Positions 8,514-18,665 are shown, numbered from the stretch's first letter. The stretch: 64,000 nt of DNA from Bradyrhizobium frederickii (GCF_004570865.1 NZ_SPQS01000001.1:372001-436000), one strand, 5' to 3'. Numbers and translations: made by a program. Notes: generated from the sequence alone by a model not told the origin.

Positions 8514-9746
8514 ATGCTCGGCAGAATTGGAATGCGGTGTGCCTTCGTGGTGGCGCTGACGCTTGGAACGGCTTCCGGCGCGTTCGCGGCGGAGGATGGC
8601 GTCTGGTCGATCAGCAAGGCCACCGGTGAGGTGTGGGTCGCAACCGACGGCGCGCAACAGGTCGCGCTGAACCAGGAAGAGACGCTCAAGCCCGGCAATA
8701 CCATCCGCACCGGCCGCACCGGCCGGGTGCTGCTGGTCCGCGGCGAGGAAACGATCCTGATCTCTCCGAACTCGGTGGTCGGCTTGCCGGCCGAGAAGAA
8801 GGACGGACTCTCGACCACCATCATCCAGCAGGCGGGTTCGATCCTGCTCGAAGTCGAGAAGCGCAACGTCAAGCACTTCGAGGTCGAGACGCCCTATCTC
8901 GCCGCCGTGGTCAAGGGAACCCAGTTCAGCGTCACGGTGGAGGCGGGCAGCACCAAGGTCGGCGTGCTCCGCGGCCAGGTCGAGGTCTCCGACTTCAGGA
9001 CGGGACAGATTGCCCAGGTCATGAAGGGACAGGCTGCAACCGTCTCTGAGCACGGCAAGCCCGGCCTCAGGCTGAGCGGTGCAGGGACGTTCAACCCGAT
9101 CGAGCACGGCAAGCCGCGCACTCCCACGATCGAGCGTGTGCCCGTGCCGAAATCAGGCCTGTCCGCGCCGCGCAATGCGGCGAACGGCCATGCCATCCAC
9201 GCGCTCGGTCCGATCGACAAGGGGACCAAGGTTGCCGGGGCGCCGAAGCAATCGCATCAGGCGGCAGGAGGTCATGTTTCCAAGGCCGGAATCGTGCGCA
9301 TCTCGAGCTCGCTCGGCGAGGTCAAGCTGAACTTCCACAAGGTCACGCGTGGGCTCGCCCACGGCACCGTTGCTCCCGGCCAGCTGCGCAACGCGAACGC
9401 CAACGCCGGTACCGAGACGGTCTGGAGCGACGGCAAGACCAGCACCACCGCGTCCAACACCGCAGCCCAGACGGTGTCGACGATCAGCGGTGCGGCAGCT
9501 TCCGTCAGCAACAGCGCGTCGAACCCGGGCGCCGCGATCGCCGCGGCCGCCAGCAACGGAAACGCCGGCGGCAACGGCAATTCCGGCAATGGCAACAACG
9601 GCAATGGCGGCGGCAACAGCGGCAACAACGGCAACAACGGCAACAATGGTGCCACCGGCAACGGCAAGGGCAACAATGGCAACGGCAATGGGAATAGCGG
9701 CGGCAATGGCAGCAATGGTCATGGTCACGCCTACGGCAGACGCTGA
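8514..9746 (+). CDS. FecR-domain secreted protein with Gly/Asn-rich tail
   Basis: A 410-residue exported protein. The signal peptide ends around AFA-AED (residue 25). A FecR domain occupies about 55-175 (NTIRTGRTGRVLLVRG, then ETPYLAAVVKGTQFSV). The last ~75 residues are a low-complexity Gly/Asn run built from GNG and GNN steps, suggesting a flexible surface-exposed tail. FecR domains of this kind often lie beside two-partner secretion and CHASE2 genes; all three are here. The CHASE2 enzyme follows after 59 bp in the same direction. No TonB receptor or ECF sigma factor is present, so classical iron-citrate signalling is unlikely. Confidence 0.85.
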   Translation: MLGRIGMRCAFVVALTLGTASGAFAAEDGVWSISKATGEVWVATDGAQQVALNQEETLKPGNTIRTGRTGRVLLVRGEETILISPNSVVGLPAEKKDGLSTTIIQQAGSILLEVEKRNVKHFEVETPYLAAVVKGTQFSVTVEAGSTKVGVLRGQVEVSDFRTGQIAQVMKGQAATVSEHGKPGLRLSGAGTFNPIEHGKPRTPTIERVPVPKSGLSAPRNAANGHAIHALGPIDKGTKVAGAPKQSHQAAGGHVSKAGIVRISSSLGEVKLNFHKVTRGLAHGTVAPGQLRNANANAGTETVWSDGKTSTTASNTAAQTVSTISGAAASVSNSASNPGAAIAAAASNGNAGGNGNSGNGNNGNGGGNSGNNGNNGNNGATGNGKGNNGNGNGNSGGNGSNGHGHAYGRR

Positions 9747-9805
9747 GGCGATTTCCTAGGGGATGAGGGGCGTACCCGCAGAAGCGGGGACGGGGGAGGA
9801 TCGGA

Positions 9806-12547
9806 GTGAAACGCTATCGGCCGCATATTCTGGTTGTGATCGCGCTTGCGATCGTGCTGTCCACGGGATGGCATGGTGCACTTCGCAACGCGCTCACCGA
9901 TCTGCGGTTCACCTGGCAGTCGCGTGACGCCAGCGGCAAGGTGGTCGTGGTGGCCATCGACGCACCATCCATCGATCGGATTGGCGTGTGGCCCTGGCCG
10001 CGCCGGCTTCACGCCGACCTGCTGAAGAGACTAGAGGCGGCCGGCGCGGGGGACATCGCGTTCGATGTCGATTTCAGCACGCCGTCGGATCCGGCTTCCG
10101 ACGAGGCTTTCGTCAAGGCCCTTCGCGATGCCGGCGGCTCGACGATCCTGCCGTCCTTCAAGCAGCCGACGCCGAATGGTGGCGCGGCGCACGTCAATCG
10201 TCCCCTGAAGCCGTTCGCCAACCAGTCGTGGCCGGCGGTCGTGAACGTCGCAATCGAATCCGACGGGCTCGTTCGCCGCTATCCGTTCGGCGAGAAGCTC
10301 GGCGATGCCGTGGTTCCGTCGATGGCCGTGGTGCTGGCCGGGCAGGACGCCAATCGGCGGCCGCCTTTCCTGATCGATTTCAGCATTCGTGCAGCTTCTA
10401 TTCCGACCGTCTCCTACGTCGACGTGTTGCGCGGCGATGCCGCGACTCTCAATGGTCTGAAGGACAAGAAGGTCATCGTCGGGGCCACCGCGCTCGAGCT
10501 TGGCGATCGCTTCAGCGTTCCCAACGGCAGGATCGTCTCGGGGCCGGTGCTCCAGGCCCTGGCCGCGGAATCCATCCTTCAGGGCCGGATGCTGCGCTGG
10601 ACCTCCGATACCGGCATGATCCTGGGCTTGGGCCTGATCGCCCTGCTGATGATGTATTCGTGGCGGCGCCTCGCACCAGGGATTCGCGTCGCGGTCCTCG
10701 TCGCCGCCGGCGCGGCCATCGAGCTGGCCGCGGCCCTGGTGCAGGCAAGATGGTCCCTCGTCATCGACACATCGCTTTTTCACATTGCCATCGTCGCCTA
10801 TCTGACCGCGATTGCGCTGGACGAAATCGATTTCCGTAGGCTGCTGGGGCGCATCGCCGAGAGCCGCTTTCACCGCATCGCGATGTCGCTTGGCGACGGG
10901 CTCGTCTGCACCGACGAGGATCACCGGATCACGGTTTGGAATCCGGGCGCGAGCGCGATCTTCGGCTACATGCCGGCCGAGATGATCGGACGCCCGTTCG
11001 AAACGCTGTGCGCTGTGCCGGTGGACGGCGATGCCAGACCGTCCATGCACGACGCCGCGCGCCAGGCGCTGCTGGTTCCTGGCGGGGCCGTGGTCGTCGA
11101 GTTCGAGGGCCGGCGCAAGACTGGTGAAACCTTCCCCGTCGAGGCGAGCTTCTCGGGCTGGCAGGGAACGGACGGCTTTCAATACGGCGCGATCCTGCGC
11201 GATATCTCGGTCCGCAAGCGCGAAGCTGAACGTATTCAATATCTGGCCGAACATGACGTGCTGACGGGCCTTGCCAACCGGAACATGCTGCACACGGGCC
11301 TTAGCGACCTGATCGACGCGGCGGAGCGCCGGTCGTCCGGCGTTGCTCTGCTCGTGCTCGGGCTCGACGGCTTCCAACAGATCAACGACATGCTCGGGCA
11401 CTCGTCCGGCGATCTCGTGCTGTGCGCGGTCGCCGAGCGGCTCCGCGCCGAAGTCGATGGCAAGGCAATCGTCGCCCGGCTCGGCGGCGACGAATTCGCC
11501 ATCGCGCTCGATTGCGCTGATATCGGCGAGCCGGTCGCGGCGTTCGCCGAGCGCATCGCGCAAGCCTTTGAAGCCCCCCTCGCGACCGGCACCCGGCAGC
11601 ACCGCATCAGGATCAGCGTTGGCGTCGCCGTCTATCCGGAAGGCGGGCAAACCGCCGACGATCTCCTGAGCAACGGCCATCTCGCGCTGAGCCGCGCCAA
11701 GGCGACGCGGCGCGGCGGCCATGTTCTGTTCGAAACCGCAATCAGGCAGGAGCTGGAGAACCGGTTGACGCTGGAGAGCGAGCTGGCGCTTGCTGCGGAT
11801 CGCGGCGAGTTCGAGCTGTTCTATCAGCCGCAGGTCCGCCTGATCGACGGCAGCCTGGTCGGAGCCGAAGCGCTCATCCGCTGGCGACATCCGGTGCGCG
11901 GCTACGTCTCGCCGGCCGAATTCATGCCGGTGGTCAACACCTCGGCCCTGTCCGAGCGGATCGCGAACTGGGTGATGGAGACGGCCTGCCGTCAGGCGCG
12001 AGCCTGGGAATTGTCCGGCAACAACGTGCGCGTCGCCATCAACCTCTCGCCCTCGCAGCTGCAATCCGGCGATCTCGCGCATTCGGTTGCAGCACTGCTC
12101 GAGGCGACCGGGCTGACGTCGTCGCTTCTCGAAATCGAAGTCACCGAAGACATCCTGCTCCATGACGAGCGCCGCGTGCTTGCCATGTTCAAGCGGATTC
12201 AGGACCTCGGCGTCCGGGTCGTGTTCGATGATTTCGGCACCGGTTACGCGAGTTTGAGCTATCTGAAGAAGTTTCCGCTCGACGGGCTCAAGATCGACCG
12301 GTCGTTCGTGTTTGGTCTGCTTGCCAATTCCGACGATGCCGCGATCGTCGGCTCGACTATCGGCCTCAGCAAGCAGCTCGGTCTCACGGTCGTGGCCGAA
12401 GGCATCGAGAACCGCGCCACTGCCGACTTCCTGGTCAGCCTGGGATGCGAGGAAGGGCAGGGCTATTTCTTCGGACGTCCGATGCCTGCCGAGGCGTTCG
12501 AGAGGCAATTTCTGACGGCCGCGCTGGACGCGGTCACCGCTGCCTGA
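9806..12547 (+). CDS. CHASE2-PAS-GGDEF-EAL cyclic-di-GMP enzyme
   Basis: A 913-residue inner-membrane signalling protein starting at GTG 9806 after GGAGGATCGGA. Order: one TM (8-25), CHASE2 sensory domain in the periplasm (about 35-260), three TMs (about 268-345), PAS (about 350-465), GGDEF (about 475-635, intact RLGGDEF near 560), EAL (about 650-895, AEALIRW near 687, DDFGTGYASL, KIDRSFV, AEGIEN). Both catalytic signatures look intact, so it could make or degrade c-di-GMP. Linked to the FecR protein and TpsB, it may couple an envelope signal to adhesion; that is inference. Confidence 0.92.
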   Translation: MKRYRPHILVVIALAIVLSTGWHGALRNALTDLRFTWQSRDASGKVVVVAIDAPSIDRIGVWPWPRRLHADLLKRLEAAGAGDIAFDVDFSTPSDPASDEAFVKALRDAGGSTILPSFKQPTPNGGAAHVNRPLKPFANQSWPAVVNVAIESDGLVRRYPFGEKLGDAVVPSMAVVLAGQDANRRPPFLIDFSIRAASIPTVSYVDVLRGDAATLNGLKDKKVIVGATALELGDRFSVPNGRIVSGPVLQALAAESILQGRMLRWTSDTGMILGLGLIALLMMYSWRRLAPGIRVAVLVAAGAAIELAAALVQARWSLVIDTSLFHIAIVAYLTAIALDEIDFRRLLGRIAESRFHRIAMSLGDGLVCTDEDHRITVWNPGASAIFGYMPAEMIGRPFETLCAVPVDGDARPSMHDAARQALLVPGGAVVVEFEGRRKTGETFPVEASFSGWQGTDGFQYGAILRDISVRKREAERIQYLAEHDVLTGLANRNMLHTGLSDLIDAAERRSSGVALLVLGLDGFQQINDMLGHSSGDLVLCAVAERLRAEVDGKAIVARLGGDEFAIALDCADIGEPVAAFAERIAQAFEAPLATGTRQHRIRISVGVAVYPEGGQTADDLLSNGHLALSRAKATRRGGHVLFETAIRQELENRLTLESELALAADRGEFELFYQPQVRLIDGSLVGAEALIRWRHPVRGYVSPAEFMPVVNTSALSERIANWVMETACRQARAWELSGNNVRVAINLSPSQLQSGDLAHSVAALLEATGLTSSLLEIEVTEDILLHDERRVLAMFKRIQDLGVRVVFDDFGTGYASLSYLKKFPLDGLKIDRSFVFGLLANSDDAAIVGSTIGLSKQLGLTVVAEGIENRATADFLVSLGCEEGQGYFFGRPMPAEAFERQFLTAALDAVTAA

Positions 12548-12580
12548 GCAGGACGGTTTGGCCGAGCAGGCGGCTCGTTT

Positions 12581-12841
12581 CTAGCGCCGCCGTGCGACCG
12601 CGACGCCAAAGAGGAAAGCCACGAACAGGCTGGCAAGCGGCGCTTCGCGCGTGATCGCCGCGACCGTCGCGAGGGCTCCGCCGGGCTTGCGCGATTCCTC
12701 AATTGTCGAGGTGAAACGATCGACGGCCGCGTGCAGGCCGCCCGCGACCTCACCGATCGTGCGGGAGACATCCGCTGCCGTATCGATGGCACGCTCGGCC
12801 ATGCCGGGTTGGGACGTGGATTCCGGTATCTCCGTGCTCAA
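12581..12841 (-). CDS. Small membrane-associated hypothetical protein (TTG start)
   Basis: An 86-residue protein with a C-terminal hydrophobic helix (ASLFVAFLFGVAVARRR) typical of DUF883-like tail-anchored envelope or stress proteins, preceded by a helical region. The TTG at 12841 is preferred: GGAGG lies 8 nt upstream, whereas the ATG at 12955 has none and its extra 38 residues look unlike protein. Family assignment is tentative. Confidence 0.65.
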   Translation of the reverse strand: MSTEIPESTSQPGMAERAIDTAADVSRTIGEVAGGLHAAVDRFTSTIEESRKPGGALATVAAITREAPLASLFVAFLFGVAVARRR

Positions 12842-12876
12842 GTGCGCGACCTCCAAGCCTGATGGCGGAGGCCGGC

Positions 12877-12941
12877 ACCTTTGGCTATCCGCGCGAGCGC
12901 TTGTTTTGAACAGCGGGTCTGACGACCTTTGGCTATCCGCG
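12877..12941. repeat. 17-bp direct repeat pair
   Basis: ACCTTTGGCTATCCGCG at 12877-12893 and again at 12925-12941, 48 bp apart, upstream of the small membrane gene. Probably a local duplication. Confidence 0.6.
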
Positions 12942-13091
12942 ACAGGCGCCGTCATTTAACGGCGGGTGCCGGCCTTGGATGGGCAATTCGGCGCGCGGGC
13001 TTTTGTTCCTCCCGAAGCGAAGCGCCCCCGTGAAACGACGGATGCGAATCTCTGTTAGGCTGGATCAACCTTGTTGACTGAGGAGGCGGCT

Positions 13092-14069
13092 GTGACCGAT
13101 CGGACCATGACGGATCGAGCCCGGCGCATCGCTTTGCTCGGCGCGCCCATCGATATGGGCGCATCGCAGCGCGGCACCTTGATGGGGCCTGCGGCGCTGC
13201 GGACCGCGGGCCTTGCGACACTGCTCGAAAGCCTGGATTTCGAGGTCGTCGACTACGGCGATCTTTCCGCAAGCGAAGTCCGGGACCTCACCGACAGGCC
13301 GCCGGAGCGAGCCAATCACTACCGCGAGATCCAGCGCTGGACACGGGTTCTGAGCCGCAAAGGCCATGAGATCGCGAAGACCGGTGCGCTGCCGATCTTC
13401 CTGGGCGGCGATCACACGCTGTCCATGGGATCGGTCAATGCCATGGCGCGCCACTGGCAGGAGCGGGGCCGGGAGCTGTTCGTGCTCTGGCTCGATGCCC
13501 ATCCCGATTACAACACGCCGGAGACGACGATCACCGCGAACATGCACGGCATGTCGGCCGCGTTTCTGTGCGGCGAACCCGGCCTCGACGGCCTGCTCGG
13601 CGGCGATCCGCGCGCGTCGATCCATCCGGACAGGCTCGACCTGTTTGGCGCGCGTTCGATCGACAAGCTGGAAAAGGAGCTGATGCGCGCGCGGCGGATC
13701 AGGGTCGTCGACATGCGCCAGATCGACGAGTTCGGCGTCGCCGTGCTGATCCGGCGCGTCATCGAGCGGGTCAAGGCGAGCAACGGCGTGCTGCATGTCA
13801 GCTTCGACGTCGATTTCCTCGATCCCTGCGTGGCGCCGGGCGTCGGCACCACGGTGCCGGGTGGTGCGACCTATCGGGAGGCACACCTGATCATGGAGCT
13901 GTTGCACGATTCCGGCGCGGTCGGATCGGTCGACATCGTCGAGCTCAATCCCTTCCTGGATGAACGCGGCCGGACGGCGCGCACGGCTGTCGAGCTGATC
14001 GGCAGCCTGTTCGGCCAGCAGATCACCGACCGGCCGACGCCGAGCAACGCGATCGCTCCGGGCGAGTGA
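13092..14069 (+). CDS. rocF: Arginase
   Basis: A 325-residue manganese-dependent arginase, converting L-arginine to L-ornithine and urea in the cytosol. The ureohydrolase metal motifs are complete: GGDHTLSMGS, DAHPDYNTPE and SFDVDFLDP. The loop NMHGM and the ending ELNPFLDERGRTA are arginase-like rather than agmatinase-like. GTG 13092 is chosen because GGAGG lies 6 nt upstream; the TTG at 13071 has no site. No ornithine cyclodeaminase or urease genes are adjacent. A downstream repeat cluster begins 10 bp after the stop. Confidence 0.92.
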   Translation: MTDRTMTDRARRIALLGAPIDMGASQRGTLMGPAALRTAGLATLLESLDFEVVDYGDLSASEVRDLTDRPPERANHYREIQRWTRVLSRKGHEIAKTGALPIFLGGDHTLSMGSVNAMARHWQERGRELFVLWLDAHPDYNTPETTITANMHGMSAAFLCGEPGLDGLLGGDPRASIHPDRLDLFGARSIDKLEKELMRARRIRVVDMRQIDEFGVAVLIRRVIERVKASNGVLHVSFDVDFLDPCVAPGVGTTVPGGATYREAHLIMELLHDSGAVGSVDIVELNPFLDERGRTARTAVELIGSLFGQQITDRPTPSNAIAPGE

Positions 14070-14078
14070 AGCGGCGGC

Positions 14079-14190
14079 TGACCGAGACGGTGAGTTTCAA
14101 CAAGACGGCTCCTGCGTCAGAATTCCCGGTCACGAGGGTCGGAAGACTTAGGGCGTGTGCTGATAAATCCGGTCAGCTCGCGCCCAGGCA
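14079..14190. repeat. Dispersed repeat type 2, copy 1
   Basis: Shares GACGGTGAG.TTCAA.AAGACGGCT and ATAAATCCGGT.AGC with 28227-28312, but with an insertion of about 30 bp in the middle. Confidence 0.6.
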
Positions 14191-14212
14191 GGGCTCGTGT
14201 CCGTTTGGTCTT

Positions 14213-14313
14213 CAAAATGCGAAGAGCTCAACCTGGGCAAGTCTTGTCCGCCAAGCCTCAACAAGCGGTCCTCGTGGAGCGATGCTGCCACTTCGCCGAA
14301 GGGCCAGAAGCGG
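14213..14313 (+). repeat. Dispersed ~100-bp repeat, copy R1
   Basis: One of four same-direction copies (R1-R4) sharing CCAAGCCTCAACAAGCGG, CTCGTGGAGCGATG and CGCCGAAGGGCCAGAAG. It sits between arginase and the cyclase gene. Confidence 0.8.
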
Positions 14314-14417
14314 CCATTCCTCCCCAACTCGTGACGTTTCACCGCGCCCCCCGCACGCCATTTTGAGGTAGGCTGGAGCACGTAGCGCTCTGCGGATGGC
14401 GGAGCCGGGAGGAGCCC

Positions 14418-17400
14418 ATGGATGTCGCGGCGTGGCTGCGTGGTCAGGGGCTGGGACAATACGAGCAGGCGTTCCGCGAGAACCACGTCGACGCCGAGGT
14501 CCTCGCCGATCTCACGGCTGAGGACCTGATCGGACTTGGCGTCAGCTCGGTCGGCCATCGCCGAAAGTTGCTCGCGGCAATCGCTGCCCTGCGCGCCGGC
14601 TGCTCAGTTCCGGCGACGGCCCCTCCCACAACACCACCCGCCGCGGGAATGACCGGGCCGCCCTCCGAGGCGGAGCGTCGTCAGCTTACGGTGATGTTCT
14701 GCGATCTGGTCGGCTCGACGGCACTGTCGGCGCGACTTGATCCAGAGGACATGCGCGAGGTGATCGGGATATACCAAGCCTGCGTAGCCGATGTGGTGGG
14801 GCAACATGAGGGCTTCGTAGCCAAGTACATGGGCGACGGGGTCCTTGTCTATTTCGGCTACCCGCAGGCGTTTGAGAATGACGCCGAGCGCGGCGTGCGG
14901 GCTGGTCTGGCGCTGGTCGATGCCGTCGGACGGCTGCAAACATCGGAGCGGCTGCGGGTCCGCGTCGGCATTGCGACTGGTCTAGTTGTTGTCGGCGACC
15001 TCATCGGTTCGGGGGCCGCGCAGGAACGTGGAGTTGTTGGGGAAACGCCCAACCTTGCGGCCCGCCTGCAAGGTCTGGCTGAGCCGAACACGGTATTGAT
15101 CTCTGCCAGCACGCGCCGGCTTACGGCCGGACTTTTCGACTATGACGATCTCGGTGCACTGGAAGCCAAGGGCTATACCGAGCCGATCCGGGCTTGGCGG
15201 GTCGTGGGCGAGAGCGCCGTTGAAAGCCGCTTCGAGGCACTCCGGTCGGGTGAGGCGCTGCTCGTTGGGCGCGAGGCGGAAATTGGCCTACTCCTGCAGC
15301 ACTGGGCGCAGGCCAAGGCAGGCGAGGGCCAAGTCGTTCTGGTCTCAGGCGAGCCGGGCATCGGCAAATCTCGCCTTTCCAAGGCCCTGCAAGAGCGCAT
15401 CGACAACGAGCCACACGTCCGCCTGCGCTATTTCTGCTCGCCCAATTATCAGGCCAGCGCGCTGCACCCGCACATCGCCCAGCTGGAACGCGCGGCCGGC
15501 TTTGAGCGCGAGGACTCACTGGAGACAAAGCTCGACAAAATTGAGGCCCTGCTGGTCCCGACGGCAACGCCGAAGGGGGACGTGGCACTGTTCGCCGAAC
15601 TGCTGTCCGTGCCTACCGCTGATCGCTACCCTTCGCTGAACTTCAGCCCACAACGAAAGAGGGAAGAAACCTTGGAGGCACTTCTCCGGCAGCTCGAACT
15701 GCTGTCGCGGCAGCAGGCGATACTGATGGTATACGAGGACGTGCATTGGATTGATCCAACTTCCCGTGAACTGCTCGATGCTGCAGTTGAGCGGGTGAAA
15801 CGCCTGCCGGTACTGCTTCTCGTTACGTGCCGTTCCGAATTTGTGCCGTCATGGGCTCAGGAAGTTACTGTGGTTTCCCTCAGTCGCCTCAATCGAGAGG
15901 AGGGCGCTGCACTGGTGACCGGAATCGCCGGTAACAATCCGCTGCCGAGCGACATTCTGGCCGAGATCGTCGACCGCACGGATGGTGTGCCGCTCTTTGT
16001 AGAGGAACTGACGAAGGCGGTGCTGGAGGCAGGTGTTGGCGAAGTTGATCCTCGCTCATTGCTTGGGAGAACCCAATCAAGCACTATCGCTGTTCCTTCG
16101 ACGCTTCATGCCTCTTTGATGGCACGTCTTGACCATGTCGGCACCGCGGCCAAGGAGATCGCACAGTTCGGGGCCGTTATCGGCCGAGAGTTTTCCCACA
16201 GGGTCCTGAGCGCGGCGGCCCGGTGGAATTCAACCGAGCTGAACCGAGCGTTGAGTGGGCTTTTGGAAGCGGGCTTGATACTTCGGCGGGGCACATCGCC
16301 AGATAACATTTTCGCTTTCAAACACGCGCTAGTCCAGGATACGGCCTACGGCACGCTGTTGCGGGCAAAGCGCCGGGAGCTGCATGCGCGCATCGCCACC
16401 GTGCTGGAGGCGGAGTTCGCGGAGATTGTACAGACCCAGCCCGAGCTGCTGGCGCACCATTGCACGGAAGCGGGGCTCGTGGAGCGGGCGGTCAAATATC
16501 GCCTAGGGGCGGGGCAACTGGCCCTAATGCGCTCGGCAACCGCGGAGACCATCACGCAAGTGATGAGGGGACTGGAACTGGTACCCTCGCTGTCGGACCC
16601 GATTCAACGAAACGTTCAGGAATTGGGACTTCAAGCAGTGCTCGGTCAAGCGCTCATGGCGGCCAGGGGGTTCTCCGCCCCTGAGACCGGACGCGCTTAT
16701 GCTCGAGCGCACGAGCTGTGCCGAGAGATTGGTGAGGCTCCGCAGCTGTTTCCGGTGATGTTTGGGCTTTTCCTTTTTTACTACGTCACCGCCGAATTGA
16801 ACGCGGCGCTTGAGATCGCTACGGAGATGCTTGAGATTGCCGAACGGCAAGACGATGCCACGCATCGGCTCATCGGGCACCATCTGGTCGCGATTGTTCT
16901 GCAGCACCAGGGCCAACTGTCGTCGGCTTCTGAGCATTGGAGCCGAGCGCTCCGCCTCTATGATCCCGAGCGACACCAGGAGCTGGCCTTTACCTACGGG
17001 ATTGATTTCCACGCCTCGATTCTGACCTACCTGTCATGGGTCTGGCTCGCTCTCGGATTCCCAAGTAGAGCGGCAACTTTCCATAGGGAAATGATGGCGC
17101 GGGTTAAGCAATTGCCTCATGTCTTCGCGGTAGCGAGTAACCTTGGAATGGGTTGCGCATACTTGCTCCTGCGTCGCGACGTCGAGGAACTGAGGCCACA
17201 GGCGGAAGCCGCCTTTAATGTGTGCACCGAACAACGCTTTCCGTTCTGGTTGGCGGCGGCGATCGTATGCCGAGGATGGATCATGATCCAAGAGGGTCGG
17301 CTGACCGATGGGATCGCCATGGTCCGCCAAGGTGTTCACCTCTATCAATCCACGGGGGCGGAAATCGAACTGCCTCTGATTCGCAGCGCGTTGCTGGAGC

Positions 17401-17795
17401 CCCTTATCGCGACCGGCCAGACGACGGAAGCATTGGATATCGTGAATGACACTCTGGCTGTTCTGGGGCGCAACGGAGATTGCTGGCTCGAAGCCGAAAT
17501 GCTGCGGATCAAAGGCGCGGCGCTGTTGTCGATCCACGATCAGCAAGCGGAGGCCTGTCTGCTACGGGCAATCACCGTCGCCCGAAATCAGAATGCGAAA
17601 TTATGGGAGCTTCGCGCTGCCGTAGCTCTGGGCCGACTCTGGCGCGACCAGGGCCGACATGGCGATGCGTATGATCTCTTGGCGCCGATCCACGACTGGT
17701 TCACGGAGGGCTTCGAAACGCCGGACCTGCAAGGTGCGAAGGATCTGCTCGACGATCTTTCCAACGCGGGGCCTTCGAGCCCAGGAATCCGCTAA
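14418..17795 (+). CDS. SAM domain-adenylate/guanylate cyclase-ATPase-TPR signalling protein
   Basis: A 1125-residue cytosolic multidomain protein. Residues 1-62 are a SAM domain (WLRGQGLGQYEQAFRENHVD). Residues about 88-270 are a class III nucleotide cyclase domain with metal/substrate motifs FCDLVGSTAL and GDGVLVYFGYPQ. An AAA/NB-ARC-like ATPase follows (Walker A GEPGIGKS near 310; Walker-B-like ILMVYEDVHWID) and then helical TPR-like repeats to the end. Such proteins are abundant in Bradyrhizobium; their signals are mostly unknown. ATG 14418 follows GGGAGGAGCC. It stands alone, with a repeat in its 5' flank. Confidence 0.93.
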   Translation: MDVAAWLRGQGLGQYEQAFRENHVDAEVLADLTAEDLIGLGVSSVGHRRKLLAAIAALRAGCSVPATAPPTTPPAAGMTGPPSEAERRQLTVMFCDLVGSTALSARLDPEDMREVIGIYQACVADVVGQHEGFVAKYMGDGVLVYFGYPQAFENDAERGVRAGLALVDAVGRLQTSERLRVRVGIATGLVVVGDLIGSGAAQERGVVGETPNLAARLQGLAEPNTVLISASTRRLTAGLFDYDDLGALEAKGYTEPIRAWRVVGESAVESRFEALRSGEALLVGREAEIGLLLQHWAQAKAGEGQVVLVSGEPGIGKSRLSKALQERIDNEPHVRLRYFCSPNYQASALHPHIAQLERAAGFEREDSLETKLDKIEALLVPTATPKGDVALFAELLSVPTADRYPSLNFSPQRKREETLEALLRQLELLSRQQAILMVYEDVHWIDPTSRELLDAAVERVKRLPVLLLVTCRSEFVPSWAQEVTVVSLSRLNREEGAALVTGIAGNNPLPSDILAEIVDRTDGVPLFVEELTKAVLEAGVGEVDPRSLLGRTQSSTIAVPSTLHASLMARLDHVGTAAKEIAQFGAVIGREFSHRVLSAAARWNSTELNRALSGLLEAGLILRRGTSPDNIFAFKHALVQDTAYGTLLRAKRRELHARIATVLEAEFAEIVQTQPELLAHHCTEAGLVERAVKYRLGAGQLALMRSATAETITQVMRGLELVPSLSDPIQRNVQELGLQAVLGQALMAARGFSAPETGRAYARAHELCREIGEAPQLFPVMFGLFLFYYVTAELNAALEIATEMLEIAERQDDATHRLIGHHLVAIVLQHQGQLSSASEHWSRALRLYDPERHQELAFTYGIDFHASILTYLSWVWLALGFPSRAATFHREMMARVKQLPHVFAVASNLGMGCAYLLLRRDVEELRPQAEAAFNVCTEQRFPFWLAAAIVCRGWIMIQEGRLTDGIAMVRQGVHLYQSTGAEIELPLIRSALLEPLIATGQTTEALDIVNDTLAVLGRNGDCWLEAEMLRIKGAALLSIHDQQAEACLLRAITVARNQNAKLWELRAAVALGRLWRDQGRHGDAYDLLAPIHDWFTEGFETPDLQGAKDLLDDLSNAGPSSPGIR

Positions 17796-18665
17796 CCGCT
17801 CGGTTCACCACTTCCGCTCAGGGTCAACAGCGCCGGTTTTGCCGGGGGCAGTCAGGTCCGGTCTGCCCTCAACTTCGGGAATGGCCAAGCGCCTCCCAAC
17901 CCGTCGCGAAGGGCCATTTCCGGACTCCTTGACGCCGTAACCGTTGTTGACAGGTTTTCAATGTCTACGTGAGAGAATCGCTATGGTGAGCGTCGCACCA
18001 TTGCGAGGGCAAATACTAGCGCGATCACTACCACAAAGCCCACGTTCATTGGCCAGTTTGGCGACGATAGATTGTCACTGCGATCCGAGTCTTCGGGAGA
18101 TGTTCTGGATCGCTCACCCTGATCATTCCCGATGAAAAGGATGGAATGAAAAAGCTCCCCGCGGAAGACCGTTGAAAGAAGCAGTCGCAAGCGATCGAAA
18201 GTCCGAGGTATTTGGGCCAAGCGGCGCAGGCGACCGCTCTAATAAAGTTTCTTGTCGCTGTCCGGTTACTCATGCTTAGCCCCGGCTGACCGAAAGCGGC
18301 GTTGGTTACCGATTGGATCGCGCCGCCTAACGCGACTTCTGCTCCGGGGCAAAATGCGAAGAACTCAACCTGAGCAAATCTTGTCCGCCATGCCTCAATA
18401 AGCGGACCTCGTGGAGCGATGCTGCCACTTCGCCGAAGGGCCATAAGCTGACCTCCCACCTTGAGAGTGATGGACGGATTTTGCTCGAATTTATAATCTG
18501 ATAGGCGAAGATTTGTGCACCGATCTTTCCCTATCGCTTGGAAGTCGATTGGAGGATGTTGTCTCTTTAATGCTCTCGCTTGGCATCCTATGGGCGGTCC
18601 TTGCCTCCACGGCCGCATGAGGGGCATTTCACTTCGCGCGGCGTGATCCCCGCTCAACATCTTGG
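17796..18665. other. Gene-poor stretch containing repeat R2
   Basis: No convincing gene. A minus-strand frame at 17981-18220 ends in a hydrophobic helix but has no clear start. Repeat R2 lies at 18341-18452. Confidence 0.4.
18341..18452 (+). repeat. Dispersed ~100-bp repeat, copy R2
   Basis: Same core as R1 with several substitutions (for example TGCCTCAATAAGCGG), preceded by the GCTCCGGGGCAAAATG leader that also opens R3 and R4 in related form. Confidence 0.8.

Noticed and set aside
10031..12508. An 825-codon minus-strand frame opposite the GGDEF-EAL gene
   Set aside because: High-GC shadow; the plus strand encodes complete catalytic motifs.
17981..18220. A minus-strand frame ending in a hydrophobic helix
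   Set aside because: Only a TTG start without ribosome site. A short membrane peptide is possible but unsupported.
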